DNA from: Gonocerus acuteangulatus
Lineage: Eukaryota; Arthropoda; Insecta; Hemiptera; Coreidae
Assembly (NCBI GenBank): GCA_946811695.1
Contig: OX328124.1
Location: forward strand, 89,770,196-89,834,195
Length of the DNA: 64,000 nucleotides
Direction: 5' to 3'
Shown here: positions 24,201-37,700 of the stretch, piece after piece
Layout of the letters: the number at the start of each line of letters is the position of its first letter
How positions within the stretch are numbered: position 1 is the stretch's first letter
Translations under genes and position numbers: made by a program
Notes under the pieces: generated by a model
Seen by the model: the letters and a program-made list of their open reading frames with translations, nothing else
Databases searched by the model: none
What the model was told of the DNA's origin: nothing

Positions 24201-27200
24201 TGTTACTTTTCACTTGAGATTCAAAAGGCTCGCAAATGGAGGGGGTTCACTTTTATGACTCCAGGTAAATGCAGTTGTCTTCAGTATTGTTTGGGCTTTC
24301 TAGCAGTGTTATCCGTTTTCAAATTGGCTGACCGGAAGAGTTTTTATGAATTTTTAAACTTTTTCTTCAATAAATTGTTTATAAGTAAGTACAATTTATT
24401 ATATAATGGATATTTACTTCCTGATTTAATATATTTTAATACAATTCACTAAATTGTTGAATTTTTGTTGCAGATATTGATTGGCAACGAAGGATATTTT
24501 TAAAAATATTATCGTTTGGCATCGAAATTTGGTAGTTACAGGGTAATTTTTGCTTTTTATTTATCACATTTATTGTTGTAAATTATTATTATTAAATTTA
24601 AAATACATTAAATTTTAACGTTCATTTATTATTAATATGAATTTTAGGACGGGATATCTATAGGTTACCACCTTTTTCTAGCCAGGATAGGGCTGTTACC
24701 TTTTCTTTTTTCTTAAGAAAAGCCATCGCTGTTTTATTATGTTAAATTATTTATCTGTTATTATATCCCCTCCATTTAATATTTATTTATGTTAAATAAT
24801 AAATAATTAATTAATTAAAAAAAAAATTATGTTATACTTTATTTTTTAGGATTAAAAAACAAAAACAAAATGGCATCACCCGTTTCGTCGTTATCTGCTG
24901 GTGGGAAGAAAAGGAAAATTGGTAAAGATTCTTTTTGATTGATCTGAAAATGATTTTTTTTTTTTTTTTTTACATTTCCCTAATAATTATTTTTTTATAT
25001 CACAGATACGTCTGCGGGTAACAAGGAAAGCGTAGAGAAATATTTTATTTCCAATTTGACATCTGAGGATGTCTACAAACTGCTGGAAGAAGTATCGGCC
25101 GATGAACTTGACTCAGACTCGGACTCCGACAACGAAGACGTGAGAACTGAAAGTTTTGGGCCAGAAGCGACTGAAGAAAATCCACACTTTTCACTGATCA
25201 CATACCAATATAATTCAGCTGATTCCCACAAATTAAAAATAACAATTAAAATAATTATATTTGCAAATGTTAAAATAATTGAAAATGTCCAACAAAATAA
25301 TATTTAAACCAACAATTATATATGATTGGTTATTGTTATTTGTTATTCTAATAAAAATTGTCAAAAATTATTGAGTTTTCTTTTAAAATAAATAAACATT
25401 AGGTGTAGGTGTAGCGGGTCTGTCTAATGGGCGTCTATTGATACTAGCCCGCAAAGCAGCTGGAATTCCTCGCGTACTGATGTCCCTCCTGAAGGACACT
25501 TCTGAAAATGCAATTCCGGCTAGTTTTCTTTGTTGCATTACTATTAAACACATCAGACATGATTAAAATTAAATAATAATAATAATAAATAATAATAATA
25601 AATAATAAGCACCAAGAGTGTTAACTGATAGTCCCACATAATATCCAACATAAAGCAGCTACTGTTAAGATTTGTTAAAAATGTTGCTTGCCACTATTCT
25701 GCCCCGACCCCTTCAATTGATAGTGTATAATATCCAAATTATGATATTTTAATCCTTTAACCCATTCGAGACCGATTGCGCACTGTGTGTGGAATTGATT
25801 TCCGAGGCTATAAGACGGCTTGCACAGGGTGTGTGCAATAACAGTAATGAGCAATTATCAGTAATTCTGAGAGTAAACTAGTTGTCGAAATATGATTTTT
25901 CTTGGACTAATGAAATCTGTAAAGTACAGCAAAACAAAATTTAGCATTGGTTTTACTGTGTATCAAAAATCTACAAATTATCTGTATTTTCATTGTACCT
26001 TACATTCCACACGTGCCCAATCCGCTGTAAAAAAAAATATATATAAAAATTGTTGCAAAGAGCGAGTTGCACACCTGGTGTGCAATGATCTTATCGCCAT
26101 CTCGAGTGGGTTAAGGCAAATATTTTAATTGTAAATAAGAAATTTGTATTTTTTTTGTTATTTATTTTTTTGTAAATAGTCTCAATAGTTTAAAATAATC
26201 CAGTTATTGCTAAAAACGTTTTATTGATCTCTTATAATTAATTTTTCTATTTTAAACTATTAATTTTTCTATTTTTAGAACTACTCTTCTAAGCTTTTTA
26301 TTTCTACTGTGATTGATAGATTATGTAAAAATTCTAAAGATGATACAGTTACTGCATCTCTACTTTTTATTATTATTATGACTAATATTTAAATAAACTC
26401 ACAAACTAAATAAATAAGACAGAATTTTTACTTTTAGATCCAGTCCAAAAGGTGGCCCTGGCATCAACCAATATTGAAAATACTGTGGTTTACTGGGAGA
26501 AAATTTTAGGTATGCAAGTATTACACAATGATGTAGAGAAGGTGCTTTTCACTTACGGATCAGGTCAAGCTAATTTAGAGTTCAAAAAAATAGGTGCGTT
26601 ACAATTGATTTTTTTTTTTAAAGAATCCAACTTTATATTCTAGAAAATTTGAAGATTTGAAAAAAATACACTTTTAAATGAAACTAAAACTCGAAAACAA
26701 CAACCTATGGACAATAATGTTTATATGTTCTCATACATTTGCAAATAGCTTTCACAGTATGACCATTTACAAACATGACAGGGAGTATTTATATATAAAA
26801 GAAATATTTTTAAACAAGGAACTATTTATAGCTATATTTTAAAAATTAACAATCTGTCCTTTTGTGCATCACTACTCGACAAAAAGAATTGGGTATTTAC
26901 TCATCCAGAATATTTTAATCCTTTACTATCATGATATGACCTTCATATTTCATAAAGATGCCCACCAAATTGTTTTCAGACGGCAAAAAGGGTCTGGGTA
27001 CACCTTGAGGTTAGTTACTACTGTGCAACGTATGCCTCAATCTGTGGCAGATGTCACGAGGCATGCTCGATACTAGGCTTTAAAGAAACAGACATGGTAG
27101 GGGGCTATGACATCACCCTCTAGGCAGCAGCAGGTTATTTTTGCCAAACATGGGGAGACTTATTATTTTCAATCATGTTTGTTCAATTATAGAAGTTTTG

Positions 27201-28663
27201 TTTTGGTTCCTTAAAATGTCTGCTCTATTTTTGAAGAAAAATATCACTTTGACATACAATGAATAATGACAAAACAAACATTTAAATCTTTCTGAGAATA
27301 CTTGATCTGTAAGATGTTTATGTATCAAATCAAGTCTTATTTGATAATAATGTAGAGCCTTCACAAGTATTAAATAATAAAAAAAGTATTTCTTCCTAAA
27401 ATTATTTATTCTTATTTCTTATTAATAGATGAACCAATAAGGCATGAAAGTGCTTATGGGCGAATAGCATTTTCTGTTCCAAAGAGCAAGTTAAGAGAAA
27501 TAGAAGCTAAAGCTGTGGATAACAATTACAAAATACTCACACCATTAATATCGCTGGACACACCTGGAAAAGCAACTGTAACCGTGGTTATTTTAGCAGA
27601 CCCTGTAAGTCATCCAATTATTCTTGTAGTTTAAATGAAATATATTAATATTCTTTACTCATTAAGATCATTAACTTCAAAATTAAATAAATTATAAATG
27701 AAAAAGGAGCTCATTTAGTTAAATTAATATTAACTTTTAGAAAATATTAATAGAGTTAATTGGTGAAACATATAATTATAAAAAAAGTTAAAAATGTCAA
27801 TGAATTAATATTAAGCAAATAAGAACAAGTTTAGATAACATGAATACATATCAAATTGGACAACAAGACAAAATAATTAAATAATTCTAGTCGATATTGT
27901 TGACCGTCCATGGCTTTAATTCGTTTTTTTTTCACGCATTAAATTTTAAATTGGGGCCTTGCGGATACAAGGGGCAAATTCAACATCAAGTTCACACTAA
28001 TTCAATTTACTATATAATTTGTTTATTAATATAAATTAATAAACAAACTATGAGACGTCCCACAAAGAACAAATGTTTTGAATATATTCTAGCGGACTTT
28101 GCCCTTATGGAAAAAATATTCAAACGCATTTTCCTCACACTACCTTTTGTTGAGTTCGCCCTTTGTATCCGCAGCGCCTTAATTGTTTGAAAGAATATAC
28201 TACAAATTCTTTCTCTTTATACCCTTAATAGCTACTTTGATTATATATTGGCTCCATTATATGACTTAACATGTCATGATACGGTAAAAAGTCTGAGCAC
28301 CTACTACTGATGTATTGAGTTCAAATCCGAGCTCTGCAAGTTAATTTGTCTGAAGTTGAGGATTTAGGGGTGGCCAAGGCAGTCAATGCACCAACAAAGA
28401 AGGAAAAGTTATGACTCGTTAGATCAATATATTATACTTGTTGGAATCAAGATGAAAGTACGTACAAGGTGGAATGTCACATCTGACATAGTTAAATTAT
28501 AATGTTGATTTATTTGTTACAGGATGGACATGAAATTTGTTTTGTAGATGATGAAAACTTTAGGCTGCTATCTGAATTTGACCCAGAAGGAGATGCTCTT
28601 CTTGATTTTCACATTAAAAAGTATGAAAACTACTTGGCGAAACAAGAAGAAAAGCAGAATTAA
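21276..28663 (+). CDS. GLOD4: Glyoxalase domain-containing protein 4
   Basis: Six coding exons: 21276-21362, 21442-21491, 23363-23631, 26438-26593, 27429-27604, 28523-28663. All are GT-AG, with consistent phases, giving 879 nt (292 aa; human about 298). The protein starts [15 protein letters not shown], the conserved start of the family, which fixes the ATG. It contains two vicinal-oxygen-chelate (glyoxalase-fold) modules, about residues 4-130 ([24 protein letters not shown]) and 136-255 ([37 protein letters not shown]). The family is widespread in animals, but its enzymatic activity is not well defined, so no reaction is assigned. Introns 2, 3 and 5 carry a minisatellite, a Penelope-like insert, piggyBac elements and a foldback MITE. 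The gene is convergent with NCBP3. Confidence 0.95.
22080..22690 (+). repeat. Degenerate minisatellite, about 46-bp period
   Basis: Repeated variants of CTTATTCTAATCG..GAGGCAGCCAC..TTCTCTTGGCT run about 13 times through GLOD4 intron 2. The tract is C/T-rich on this strand and much less AT-rich than its surroundings. A 105-residue open frame inside it is a by-product of the periodicity. Confidence 0.75.
23051..23273 (-). mobile_element. Small Penelope-like/retrozyme-like insert with hairpin and 15-bp duplication
   Basis: AATCATATTAAATCT flanks the insert at 23051-23065 and 23259-23273. The 193-bp insert has 32-bp inverted arms (AAGGTAGGGATTGTCGGGG... and its complement at 23198-23229). On the minus strand the loop reads CTGATGA (23176-23170), a GGCT/AGCC stem, then GAAA (23151-23148). 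This resembles a hammerhead ribozyme core of the kind known in Penelope-like elements. The long duplication indicates target-primed insertion rather than a cut-and-paste MITE. Confidence 0.65.
24116..25624 (+). mobile_element. piggyBac-like element, internally deleted
   Basis: The termini are TTAACACTCTTGGTGC and the exact inverse GCACCAAGAGTGTTAA, each including the TTAA target. Subterminal CTTTCGGAAGGACA and CTCCTGAAGGACA motifs are related. The element contains a short acidic ORF like the N-terminus of piggyBac transposases but no DDD catalytic region. A SINE-3 tail-like block lies at about 24607-24745. It sits in GLOD4 intron 3. Confidence 0.75.
24870..25307 (+). pseudogene. Truncated piggyBac transposase N-terminus
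   Basis: ATG at 24870 begins [18 protein letters not shown] possible intron 24921-25006 joins to [14 protein letters not shown] and an acidic stretch rich in D, S and E ([19 protein letters not shown]). Acidic N-terminal regions of this kind are usual in piggyBac transposases. The frame ends at 25307 in low-complexity sequence with no catalytic domain. The assignment rests largely on the surrounding TTAA element. Confidence 0.5.
25757..26114. mobile_element. piggyBac-like MITE (TTAA)
   Basis: It begins TTAACCCATTCGAGACCG and ends ATCTCGAGTGGGTTAA, giving TTAA plus 11-bp inverted ends. Subterminal inverted matches (TTGCGCAC / GTGTGCAA) follow. 358 bp, no ORF, in GLOD4 intron 3. Confidence 0.82.
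26594..27428 (+). other. GLOD4 intron 4
   Basis: AT-rich. A less AT-rich segment at about 26980-27150 was not recognised. No gene. Confidence 0.5.
27949..28184. mobile_element. Foldback MITE, family with GGATACAAAGGGCGAACT ends, copy 1
   Basis: About 36-bp inverted ends: AATTGGGGCCTTGCGGATAC on the left, and the inverse GTATCCGCAGCGCCTTAATT on the right. The same ends bound the copy at 51092-51565. No ORF; in GLOD4 intron 5. Confidence 0.75.
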
Positions 28664-28711
28664 CCTTGAGCATAATTTAAAATCAAATTATGGGATTTAA
28701 AGACAAACAAT

Positions 28712-28845
28712 TTTATTAAAAAAAGAGCTGTTTTATTTTTCATATTACTAAAATCAATCTTAATTTGCTATGTACAAATTAATGATTTGTAAAAACTATT
28801 TATGATTTAAAATTCCACTGTACATGTGATATTTTCAGGAATAAA
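28712..28845. promoter_or_regulatory. Convergent poly(A) signals of GLOD4 and NCBP3
   Basis: GLOD4 has AATAAA at 28840-28845 on the plus strand, about 180 bp past its stop. On the minus strand NCBP3 has AATAAA at 28737-28732 and 28717-28712, about 130-155 nt past its stop. If these sites are used, the two 3' UTRs overlap by over 100 nt. Confidence 0.6.
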
Positions 28846-28869
28846 AATAAATTTATATTGAGCATCACA

Positions 28870-31800
28870 TTAGTCTTCATCTTCACTACTCCTTTGGTAA
28901 ACATCATTGTCTATTTCAATTCTTAAAAGTGGAAATGATGGCGAACTTCCTGATTTGGAATGTTTAATGTACTTGGTCCGTAACACTGATTTTACACTAT
29001 TATCTCTTTTGTGATGACTCGATTTCTTCTTCTCCAGTTTGCTCCGGAGGTCGCTGGAATTCGGGCGAGTTGCGATTTCATCACTGTCAGAACTTTGGAT
29101 TGATCTAGAGTCCTCCCTGAAAAATTTATGATTTTTTTGTTATAAAATTACTCAGGAATTCTACATTTTATTAAATAGTTGATTGTAAAATAGTATTAAA
29201 TGTTTACAAAATTAGTTTTTGCTTGGAATTAGTACGGGAGAATCTATGATCTGGCACCGTTTCTAAACAGCCATGGTGAAATAAGGACATATTTCAGCAA
29301 ATGTATCACTGAATTCAATTCCGAGCTTATGATGACACTCCTATATGCTAACCAAGGTCCCACAAAAAAAAAAAAAAAAATCTTTTAAGTTTGAAATGGA
29401 ATTTACGATGTTTAGATTTAACAAATCACTAAAATATTGATCCAAAATTTCAAAACTACCACTACCAACCTTTTGAATTTACTTAGTTCTATATTTCTTA
29501 GAGTAGTAGATGGGCACACCTAAAACTTAAGACTTATCACAAAGCAACAATTCAGAATACCTAATAGGGTTTTGGTCACACTAGATCCGAGACCTGGATC
29601 TGTATCATTCATAATAATAAATCAAGAAAATGGTTTCTTAGATTATATTAATTATTTACTAATATATGTAGAGTATCTCCGTCAGGTGGATATCTAGGGA
29701 AGACACATTGTGGATTTTGTTTACATTAAGCAAGTGATGCCTATAGGTTGTAAAGTAGGTATAGTCTGAGCGTTATTTCAAGAGGTGTGCTTGGGAATCA
29801 TATCACCTACTATCGTGTTTAGCTTATAAACTTGTGCAGTAGGTAATAAATCTTTAAAAATTTGGAGTTTGCATTGATCAGTAAAAGAGGCCAGATGACA
29901 GTGAAAGTACGCACGCACAGTGTTGTAAAATACCCGGGTATTTATTCTTAAGGGTAAATACCCAGGGTGTAAATACCCAATTTCATAAATACCCGGGTAT
30001 TTAAGGTATTTAACTAAACCGCGACGACTTAGTAATCGAATATTGTAAAATGTCATGGATCTTGCCAGTTTAGAGATATTGCAACACTGAGAAACTATTA
30101 AAACAATAACAAATTATAAAATAGGATCACTGAGAGGTTAATAAATAATAAATTATTACCTGAAAGTTTGCCATGGACCTTCCGACTACCAATAAAACAA
30201 GTTGTTTGCCTACATTTGATACTACTGTACTGCATTCACAAAAATGTAGCCTTAGCAAAACTTTGGACTAGGATTATCTCAATTTCTCAAAACACAAATT
30301 AAGTTACCTACTCATTGATCAAAAAACATGTACCTTTCAAGCCTCTCCACCATAACATGGGACTTATTTTATTATTTTCTTTGTCGTTGTCTTCAAGACC
30401 TTTCCATTGAAGGATCTTTGCCATAATCATTCTTGGTCCCTATAGTCAGCTATGTCTTTCCGAAGATCAAATCAATCCCATGCTTCTGCCTAACTCACAC
30501 ACAAAACAGAGTTCAACAAGTCTGCAGCAGGATGTGCGTTTCAAACACCAAACTGAATGCGTTTCTCCTATTTAGTTAGCACAAGTTTTTCCTCCGTTTT
30601 TGAAGAGAAGATTCTGGGTTTCTTGTTGAAGAGTTTTCAGTAATTGATAAGCCCAATAATTGGATCAATGATGTTAACTAGCATCCCAACTCGGACCCAA
30701 AGCACTCTGTCATCAAGAAGGTGCCTTCTCATTTCTAGTGAGATTTCCGCTTACTGTAATGTTGTTACTACTGAATGAGCATAATTTCAAATAATATTAA
30801 CAAGGATCACAAACCACTTAAAATGGGTTTGAACTATTATAATAAACATTAAAAATGAATGTTAAAATAAGTCCTTAATAATTGAATAGGCTTCATTAAA
30901 ACCTTTTTAAAACTAATTAACCTTCCCCATGGTAAAAGTAATCATGAAAATTCATAGATATACATTAAGTTGTAAATACCCGGACCAACTTTTAACTTTC
31001 TTTAAAATATTACTGGGTAAGTATTAATGATTATTAAGTTTTTATAATCAAATGGGTAAGTTTCAGTCCTTGTTTGCACCAAAAAATATTCAAAGAAGTT
31101 GTATCGAGCACAAAAACTGAAAATACCCACTTTTTGGGTATTTACCTTCCCTGTGGGTAAATACCCAATTTATATTTACCTACCCACTGGGTATTTACCT
31201 TCCCTGTGGGTAAATACCCAATTTATATTTACCTACCCACTGGGTATTTACCCGGCCCACATCACTGCGCACGCACATTGAGCTTGAACTGCGTTTTGAG
31301 AACATTGTATTGGATTACAGGTTGAATTATTGGTACGACAGCTGTATACTATGTGCCATATTTCATCAATCAGACTACTCCTCCAAATGTATGTCAAGCC
31401 AATTTCTTCACGAATAAATACATACAACGAATAGATAGACAACAGAGGCAAAGGTATTTTAACCTTCAGGCTGTGTAATACTTGTAAGGCTAGATGATGC
31501 GGTGGTGCAGGATAGCCTAGCGCCTGGAGTACCCCGTGTGCGATGTTTCGTCAGGGATAAGTCTCTTGTATTTTGCATTCCATTAGTTCCAGCTGTTTCT
31601 ACAATAGAAACATTTTGGGGTACATCATCAGAACCCTTACCAGTATCCAAAGAAAAATCCGCTTCACTTTAGCTCATACCCGTCAAAAGTTCTAACAATT
31701 CTTGTTCAGAATAAAATTTTTTAAGAAATATTTACACAAACAATTGATCACTTGAAAAGCACAAAATATACTAGAGAAATATGCAGGGTAAATTCAAGAT

Positions 31801-34706
31801 AAATAGAAACAACGGTTTTCGGCAGTAAAAAAAGGGAGGGATTGGATTTACGTACAGGTAGGCTGAGTAGTTGGAAACTAAAATGACAAAAGTGAAGCCT
31901 TATGGCCACTATCGGCTTTAGAGGACACTGCAGTTGCTATAAATAGCCTACAGATGGCAAAAGTGCAAGGACTGATATAATAGCTCATAGCAGCCAAGCA
32001 CAAAAAAAGCCGAACTGATTTATTAGTCCATAGCACCCGGGGCACTGCTCCCTCAAAACTTTCAATTCATGGAACGGAATGTTAAAAATTAAATACCAAT
32101 CATTAAAAAAGCTTTAATATTTATTTATTAATGTCATAAAATGTCCTTAAGAACAACAAAAAAATATACAAAAAAGTCCGACTCGCAGGAACTGCATCAT
32201 CTTAGCGCGGTTCTGTTCTTATCCCTAGTCTCATTTGGAAAGATTAAAATAAAAACATTTATTATTTTGGTTCCACCTTTCTCGAAAGGTCGTGATTTAT
32301 GATCTTACCTGGATGGGTCGGCCAACTCCAGAAAGACCCCGCAGTTGAAAATTGTCACCATTTCTTCGATTCTCTATCTTTGAAAGCTATATTTCTAACA
32401 ATAAATTGTTTTTCTTATTTTACTTAACCAATTTTATTGTCAAATACATTATCCAACTATAAGCAATTAAAAAATAACAAGGAATAAAAAAAAGACAAAA
32501 AGAACCGTTCGAATAAACTAAATCAATTACTTTAAAGTTTTAAGCACTTATTTCTCCGATTGACATCGCCTAATCAAAACTTTCTTCAGAATCTTTTTTG
32601 TAGAGCATTTAGTAAGCTTTCAAATGGTAACCTTCCGCTTACCAATATTTTCAACTTTTCGAGATATTAAGGAAAGTATACAAAGTTACCAAAACTTTTC
32701 ATGTCTGTTAATAAAGTATTTTATTCTAACCCTTCCTTAACTCCAAACGTAAACCAAAATTTCAACATATTAGTTTTAATGATATTTGAACATGCAGAAA
32801 ATGTTTCAACTGAATCCCATGATTCTAAGTACCCAAACCAAAAACGTTACTCAACAACTATTTTTCCAATTTTCTCGAAAACAGTTAAAGCTATCGCCTT
32901 AAAAATGGTTTCATTCGTTTTCCTAGGCCCAGAAGCCTATAAAACGAGTACTTGCAAGCATATGAAGTAAGCGGAACAATATTTTTCGCGCGACATTCGT
33001 TCCAAAAACCATGTGCTGGTTAACGAACTTGACCTTTCATATTAGACGAAAGATTTTTGTACCAAATTTCATCAAAATCGGACCATTCGTCTGGGACCTA
33101 GAGAGTGGACAGACAAATATATATATATATATATACAGAGCGAAGGTTAAGTGCGGTTATCCAATAGCGATCTCAAAAATTAGATATCTCGCATTTTAGG
33201 GAAATTAATTAAATATTTTTCAAGTTTAATAGTTTTAAAATATTTAAAAACAGTAATTTTAAAACAAAACCAGAAGAAAATACAAAAAAAAAAACAGTGA
33301 AAATACTGTGTGTAGAGGTAACATCTCTAAAATATGAAAAGGCCACCTGACATCTCACCAACTAAAAAAAGGGTCCGGCAACGGCAAGATTATGGTACAG
33401 GTACAGGCTTATTTTTCAATAAAGAGGTGGAGGAAAAAATTAAATTTATAACTATAACCAGAGAGGATGGTGATAGCTTAGCTAAGATCTCGCCGTTCCT
33501 TTTATACAAAGTAATCAATGGGCTCGCAGGCAGACCTAAATCTGTTAAAAAATTAAGGAATGGAAGTATCCTAATCGAAGCTTCAAACGCTCAAAATGCA
33601 TAAAAACTTCTAAATATAAAAAATATAGGAGATAGCATTCGAGTTGAGTCTAAGCCCCATGAAAAATTAAATCAGTCAATAGGAATAATCTATAATAGGG
33701 ACTTAGACGAAATATCGGAGGATGAAATTAAGGAGGAATTAAAGGCTCAAAATGTAGTCGAAGTAAAAAGAATAATATCAAAAAGGAATGGGACTGAGAT
33801 AAAAACAAATCTTTATAAATTAACTTTCAATCAACCCAAGCTCCCACGGGACATAAACATTGGGTTTGACAAAGTAGAAGTAAGGTTGTATATACCTAAT
33901 CCTATAAGGTGCATACAATGTTTTCAATTTGGCCATTTCATACAAAACTGCAAAAGCGAATCCCTCTGCTATTTTTGTGCCGGGAAGAAACACAATGGGA
34001 TATGTAACACTCCTACACCTACCTGTGTAAATTGTAAATTATCTCATCCAAGCACAAGTAGAGATTGTCCAAAATTTCTTGAAGAAAGGAAAATAAAAGA
34101 GATTCAATTTACAGAAAAAGTTCCCTATCACATTGCAAAAAAGATTTACAAAGAAAAAGAAGCTCCAAAATTTAGCCGATCTTTTGCGAACATAGTAGGA
34201 AATGCTGAAAATTTATTAAAAAACTCAAATAAAAAAGAAATAGCATGTCAAACAGACGCTATCTTCACTGCATCATTAGAATTGGCTGATAGCGCTATCA
34301 CTACTGCCGATAAGAAATCTGATAAGCCTGCGCAGACTCAGGCTACCCCTCCACCACCCCCTACCCCTCTCCTACCCCGCACCCCTATCACAAGGAGAAC
34401 CCCTCCACCATCCCCTCCTAAACCTCCCTTCCCCTCCTCATCGCCCCTCTGTGACAAGGACTCCCTCCTTGCTCCTAGAGATAAGATTAGAACTCCGTCT
34501 CCTGCTGCTCTGGCTGTCCCAGCGTCTGAGGAGACATCGTTCAAAAATGAAAATGACTGGAAGCAAGATTCACGTTTTCGTCGAAATAGAAAAAAATCTA
34601 TTGACAAAACAGAATTCAGCCCCGCACGCGTTGAATATATGGCAACTGAGGACGAAACAAGCAGCGATGATCCAGAAATCGCCTTTTAATGTCCCATTTA
34701 CTTATT

Positions 34707-34755
<49 letters not shown>

Positions 34756-37700
34756 ATTTTTTTTTTATTTTTCTATTTCTCTTTTATATGGAGCTCCCGC
34801 TAAAAGTAACTACTTCATACAAAGAAACAAATATACCTAGCAAAGCTCATAACACAAAGGATTACCACATCTTAAAATACATTAGCGCTACCGGGTTGAT
34901 TTTTCAACCAAAATATTTATTACAATTATATCTTGGAACTGTAATGGATTAAGGACCCAATACGAGGAACTGAAACTGCTATTGAATGACCATAATCCAG
35001 TAATATTGTGTCTTCAGGAAACTCACCTCCGCAGCAACATGAAATTCAACCTCAGGAAATTTATCTGTTATAGGAAAGACAAGGAAGATGGCCTACAAGC
35101 TTCAGGAGGAGTGATGACATGTGTCAGTAGTGACTATCACTCGGAGATTCTAGCAGTTCCTACTCAACTTCAAGCCCTCGCTGTTAGGGTACACCTCCCC
35201 ACTATGCCTATCACCATCCTCAACATATATCTGCCACCTACTGAGCCCATACAAGAGGCACATATTCTAACACTTATTAATAACCTGCCCCAGTCATTCA
35301 TAGTTACAGGAGATTTAAATGGTTCTCACCATTCTTGGTCCCCAGCGCCGTCCAATACCAGAGGAAATATTATTAGGAGGATTATAGATTCCTCCGACTG
35401 TGTGCTGATGAATAATGGTAAAATCACTTACATAAGCCCAGCATATGGAACGCCGTCAGCACTTGACCTCACCTTCTGCTCAGCCAACCTCATATTCCAT
35501 TATTTCTGGGACACATGCCCCGAACAATATGGCAGTGACCATTTTCCAATCTAACTATCAAGGAACTTAGAGCTACCTAGCTTTAACAGGTATCCTAAAT
35601 GGATAGTAGATAGGGCAGACTGGACCACGTACAAAATGCTTTCATTGATAAATTCGACCGACCTTCCACAGGGATTGGAATCCAAAATAGAGCACATCAG
35701 GAGTATATTATATAATGCAGGCTCTCAAACTATACCTAGGACTTCTGGTCAGCCCAAGAAAAATTTTGCATGTTGGTATGACCAAGAATGCAGCATTCTC
35801 AAGAACTTAAGGAACCGAGCGCTCAGAAAATTTCAAAATGACTGTTCCCATGAAAATTTAATAAAATATAAGGAAGCAAAATCAAAATTAAGGCGGCTAG
35901 TCAAGAAAAAAAGGCGCGAATCGTGGCGGATGTACCTTGAAACTATCAACGTTAACACCCCGATCAGAACAATCTGGAAAAAGATCAATAGTATAACAGG
36001 CACCAAAACAGTAGAAAATCCTATTCTCAATATAAACGGAATAATAACATCAGACCCTCAACAAATTTCAGAAGCGTTTGTAGAGCACTTTGCTGCAATA
36101 TCAAACAGACCAGAAACCAATAATGATGTATTGTCAACAAATAAACTTCGATGAAGGAGCACAAGAAGGAGGTGTAGACTACAATCGCCCCATCACCTAT
36201 CAAGAAATTATGAACGCCATTTATGAACTAAAAGAATCCGCTCCTGGTCCAGATGACATTCACAACCTCATGCTCAAAAACGCCGTACCAGAAACTATAG
36301 AAGCTCTGAAGACAACATTTAATGAAATATGGACTGGATCTGAATTCCCTGAATCGTGGCGAGAATCCATTATCATTCCAATAATGAAATCAGGAAAAGA
36401 TAAGCTATCTATCCACAGCTATAGGCCTATCTCACTGACTAGCTGCATATGCAAACTCATGGAAAAAGTAGTAAGCAGAAGACTTTCGTGGGTCATAGAA
36501 AAATCCAAACTGCTCACTCCAGCACAGTGGGGCTTTCGTAATGGGCGATCCACGCTGGATCATCTAGTCAGCCTTGAAGCTGAGATTTTGAATGCCTTCA
36601 TGGAGGGGAAAGAATCCATAGGAATGTTTTTTGATGTCGAAAAAGCGTACGATACGATTAAAAGAAGCAATATCTTAAAGTAACTCCACCTCTGGGGATT
36701 CAGAGGCCACCTCCCGAACTTTATTAAAAAATTTCTTGCTCGCCGACACATCATAGTGAGAGTTGGGGGATCACATTCGAGCAGAAAATCAACACAAGCA
36801 GGAATTCCCCAGGGAAGTGTTTTGAGCTGCATCCTCTTTGCCGTTGCCATCAATTCTGTATCACAAGTGATACCCAGACCAATGAGAGCATTTATATTTG
36901 TGGATGACATAAATATATTACTGAAATTCCATAAAATAGAATGGGCAGGACAATTTATACAAAGAGTATTGAATAAACTTCAAGCCTGGGCAGAGGATAA
37001 CTCCATAAAATTTTCAACTGAGAAGAGTAAGTGTATACTGTTTTCAAGAAAGAGGAATTCAAGCCACAACCCAATACTGCTTTTAAATAATTCACAATTA
37101 TCGTTTCATGATGATGCCAGGTTTTTGGGACTAACCATTGATAAGAAGTTGACATGGAGAACACACATCAAACAGTTGAAGGAGGACTGCCTGAAGCGGA
37201 TGAATTTAATGAAAGTGCTAACCAGGGCAACATGGGGTGCAGATAGGAAGTCCATGTTAATGTTGTATAAAAGCGTGATCCAGTCCAAACTAGACTATGG
37301 CAGTATCGTATATTCGTCTGCAAAATCATCCCTTCTCCTCAATATAGATACAGTTCTCCACACAGGGCTCCGCCTCGCAACAGGGGCCTTCAGAACCAGT
37401 CCAGTTATTAGTTTATGTGCAGAGTCAGGAGTGCCGCCACTCATCTTTCGACGACAGGAACTCGCCAGTACCTATCTCGGGAGATTGAACAACCAACCTT
37501 CAAACCCAGCCTACAAGTTTGTTATGAACCCCCTACATACAAGGCTTTATGCAGAGAAACCACGTCACCCAGCTCCTCTGGGGATCAGGCAAACAAATTT
37601 TATAAATAATATCCGACATTTAAAGAACAAAGGCCATGAATATGCAACAGAACCATGGAGCCCATCAAAAATAAAAATTGACCTTACCCTCAGGAAGTAC

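Larger units (their letters stand above)
23953..25714. repeat. 90-bp inverted repeat pair flanking a piggyBac insertion
   Basis: 23953-24042 and 25625-25714 are near-perfect inverted repeats of equal length (GAAGGGGCCGGGGC... versus ...CCCCGACCCCTTC). They look like the arms of an older foldback MITE. The right arm abuts the TTAA of the inserted element directly. Confidence 0.75.

Noticed and set aside
31459..31650. Thr/Ser/Gly-rich minus-strand ORF in the last NCBP3 intron
   Set aside because: Looks faintly coding but has no recognisable domain or splice context; too weak to call a gene.
34338..34607. Glycine-rich minus-strand ORF
   Set aside because: Antisense shadow of the proline-rich part of LINE ORF1.
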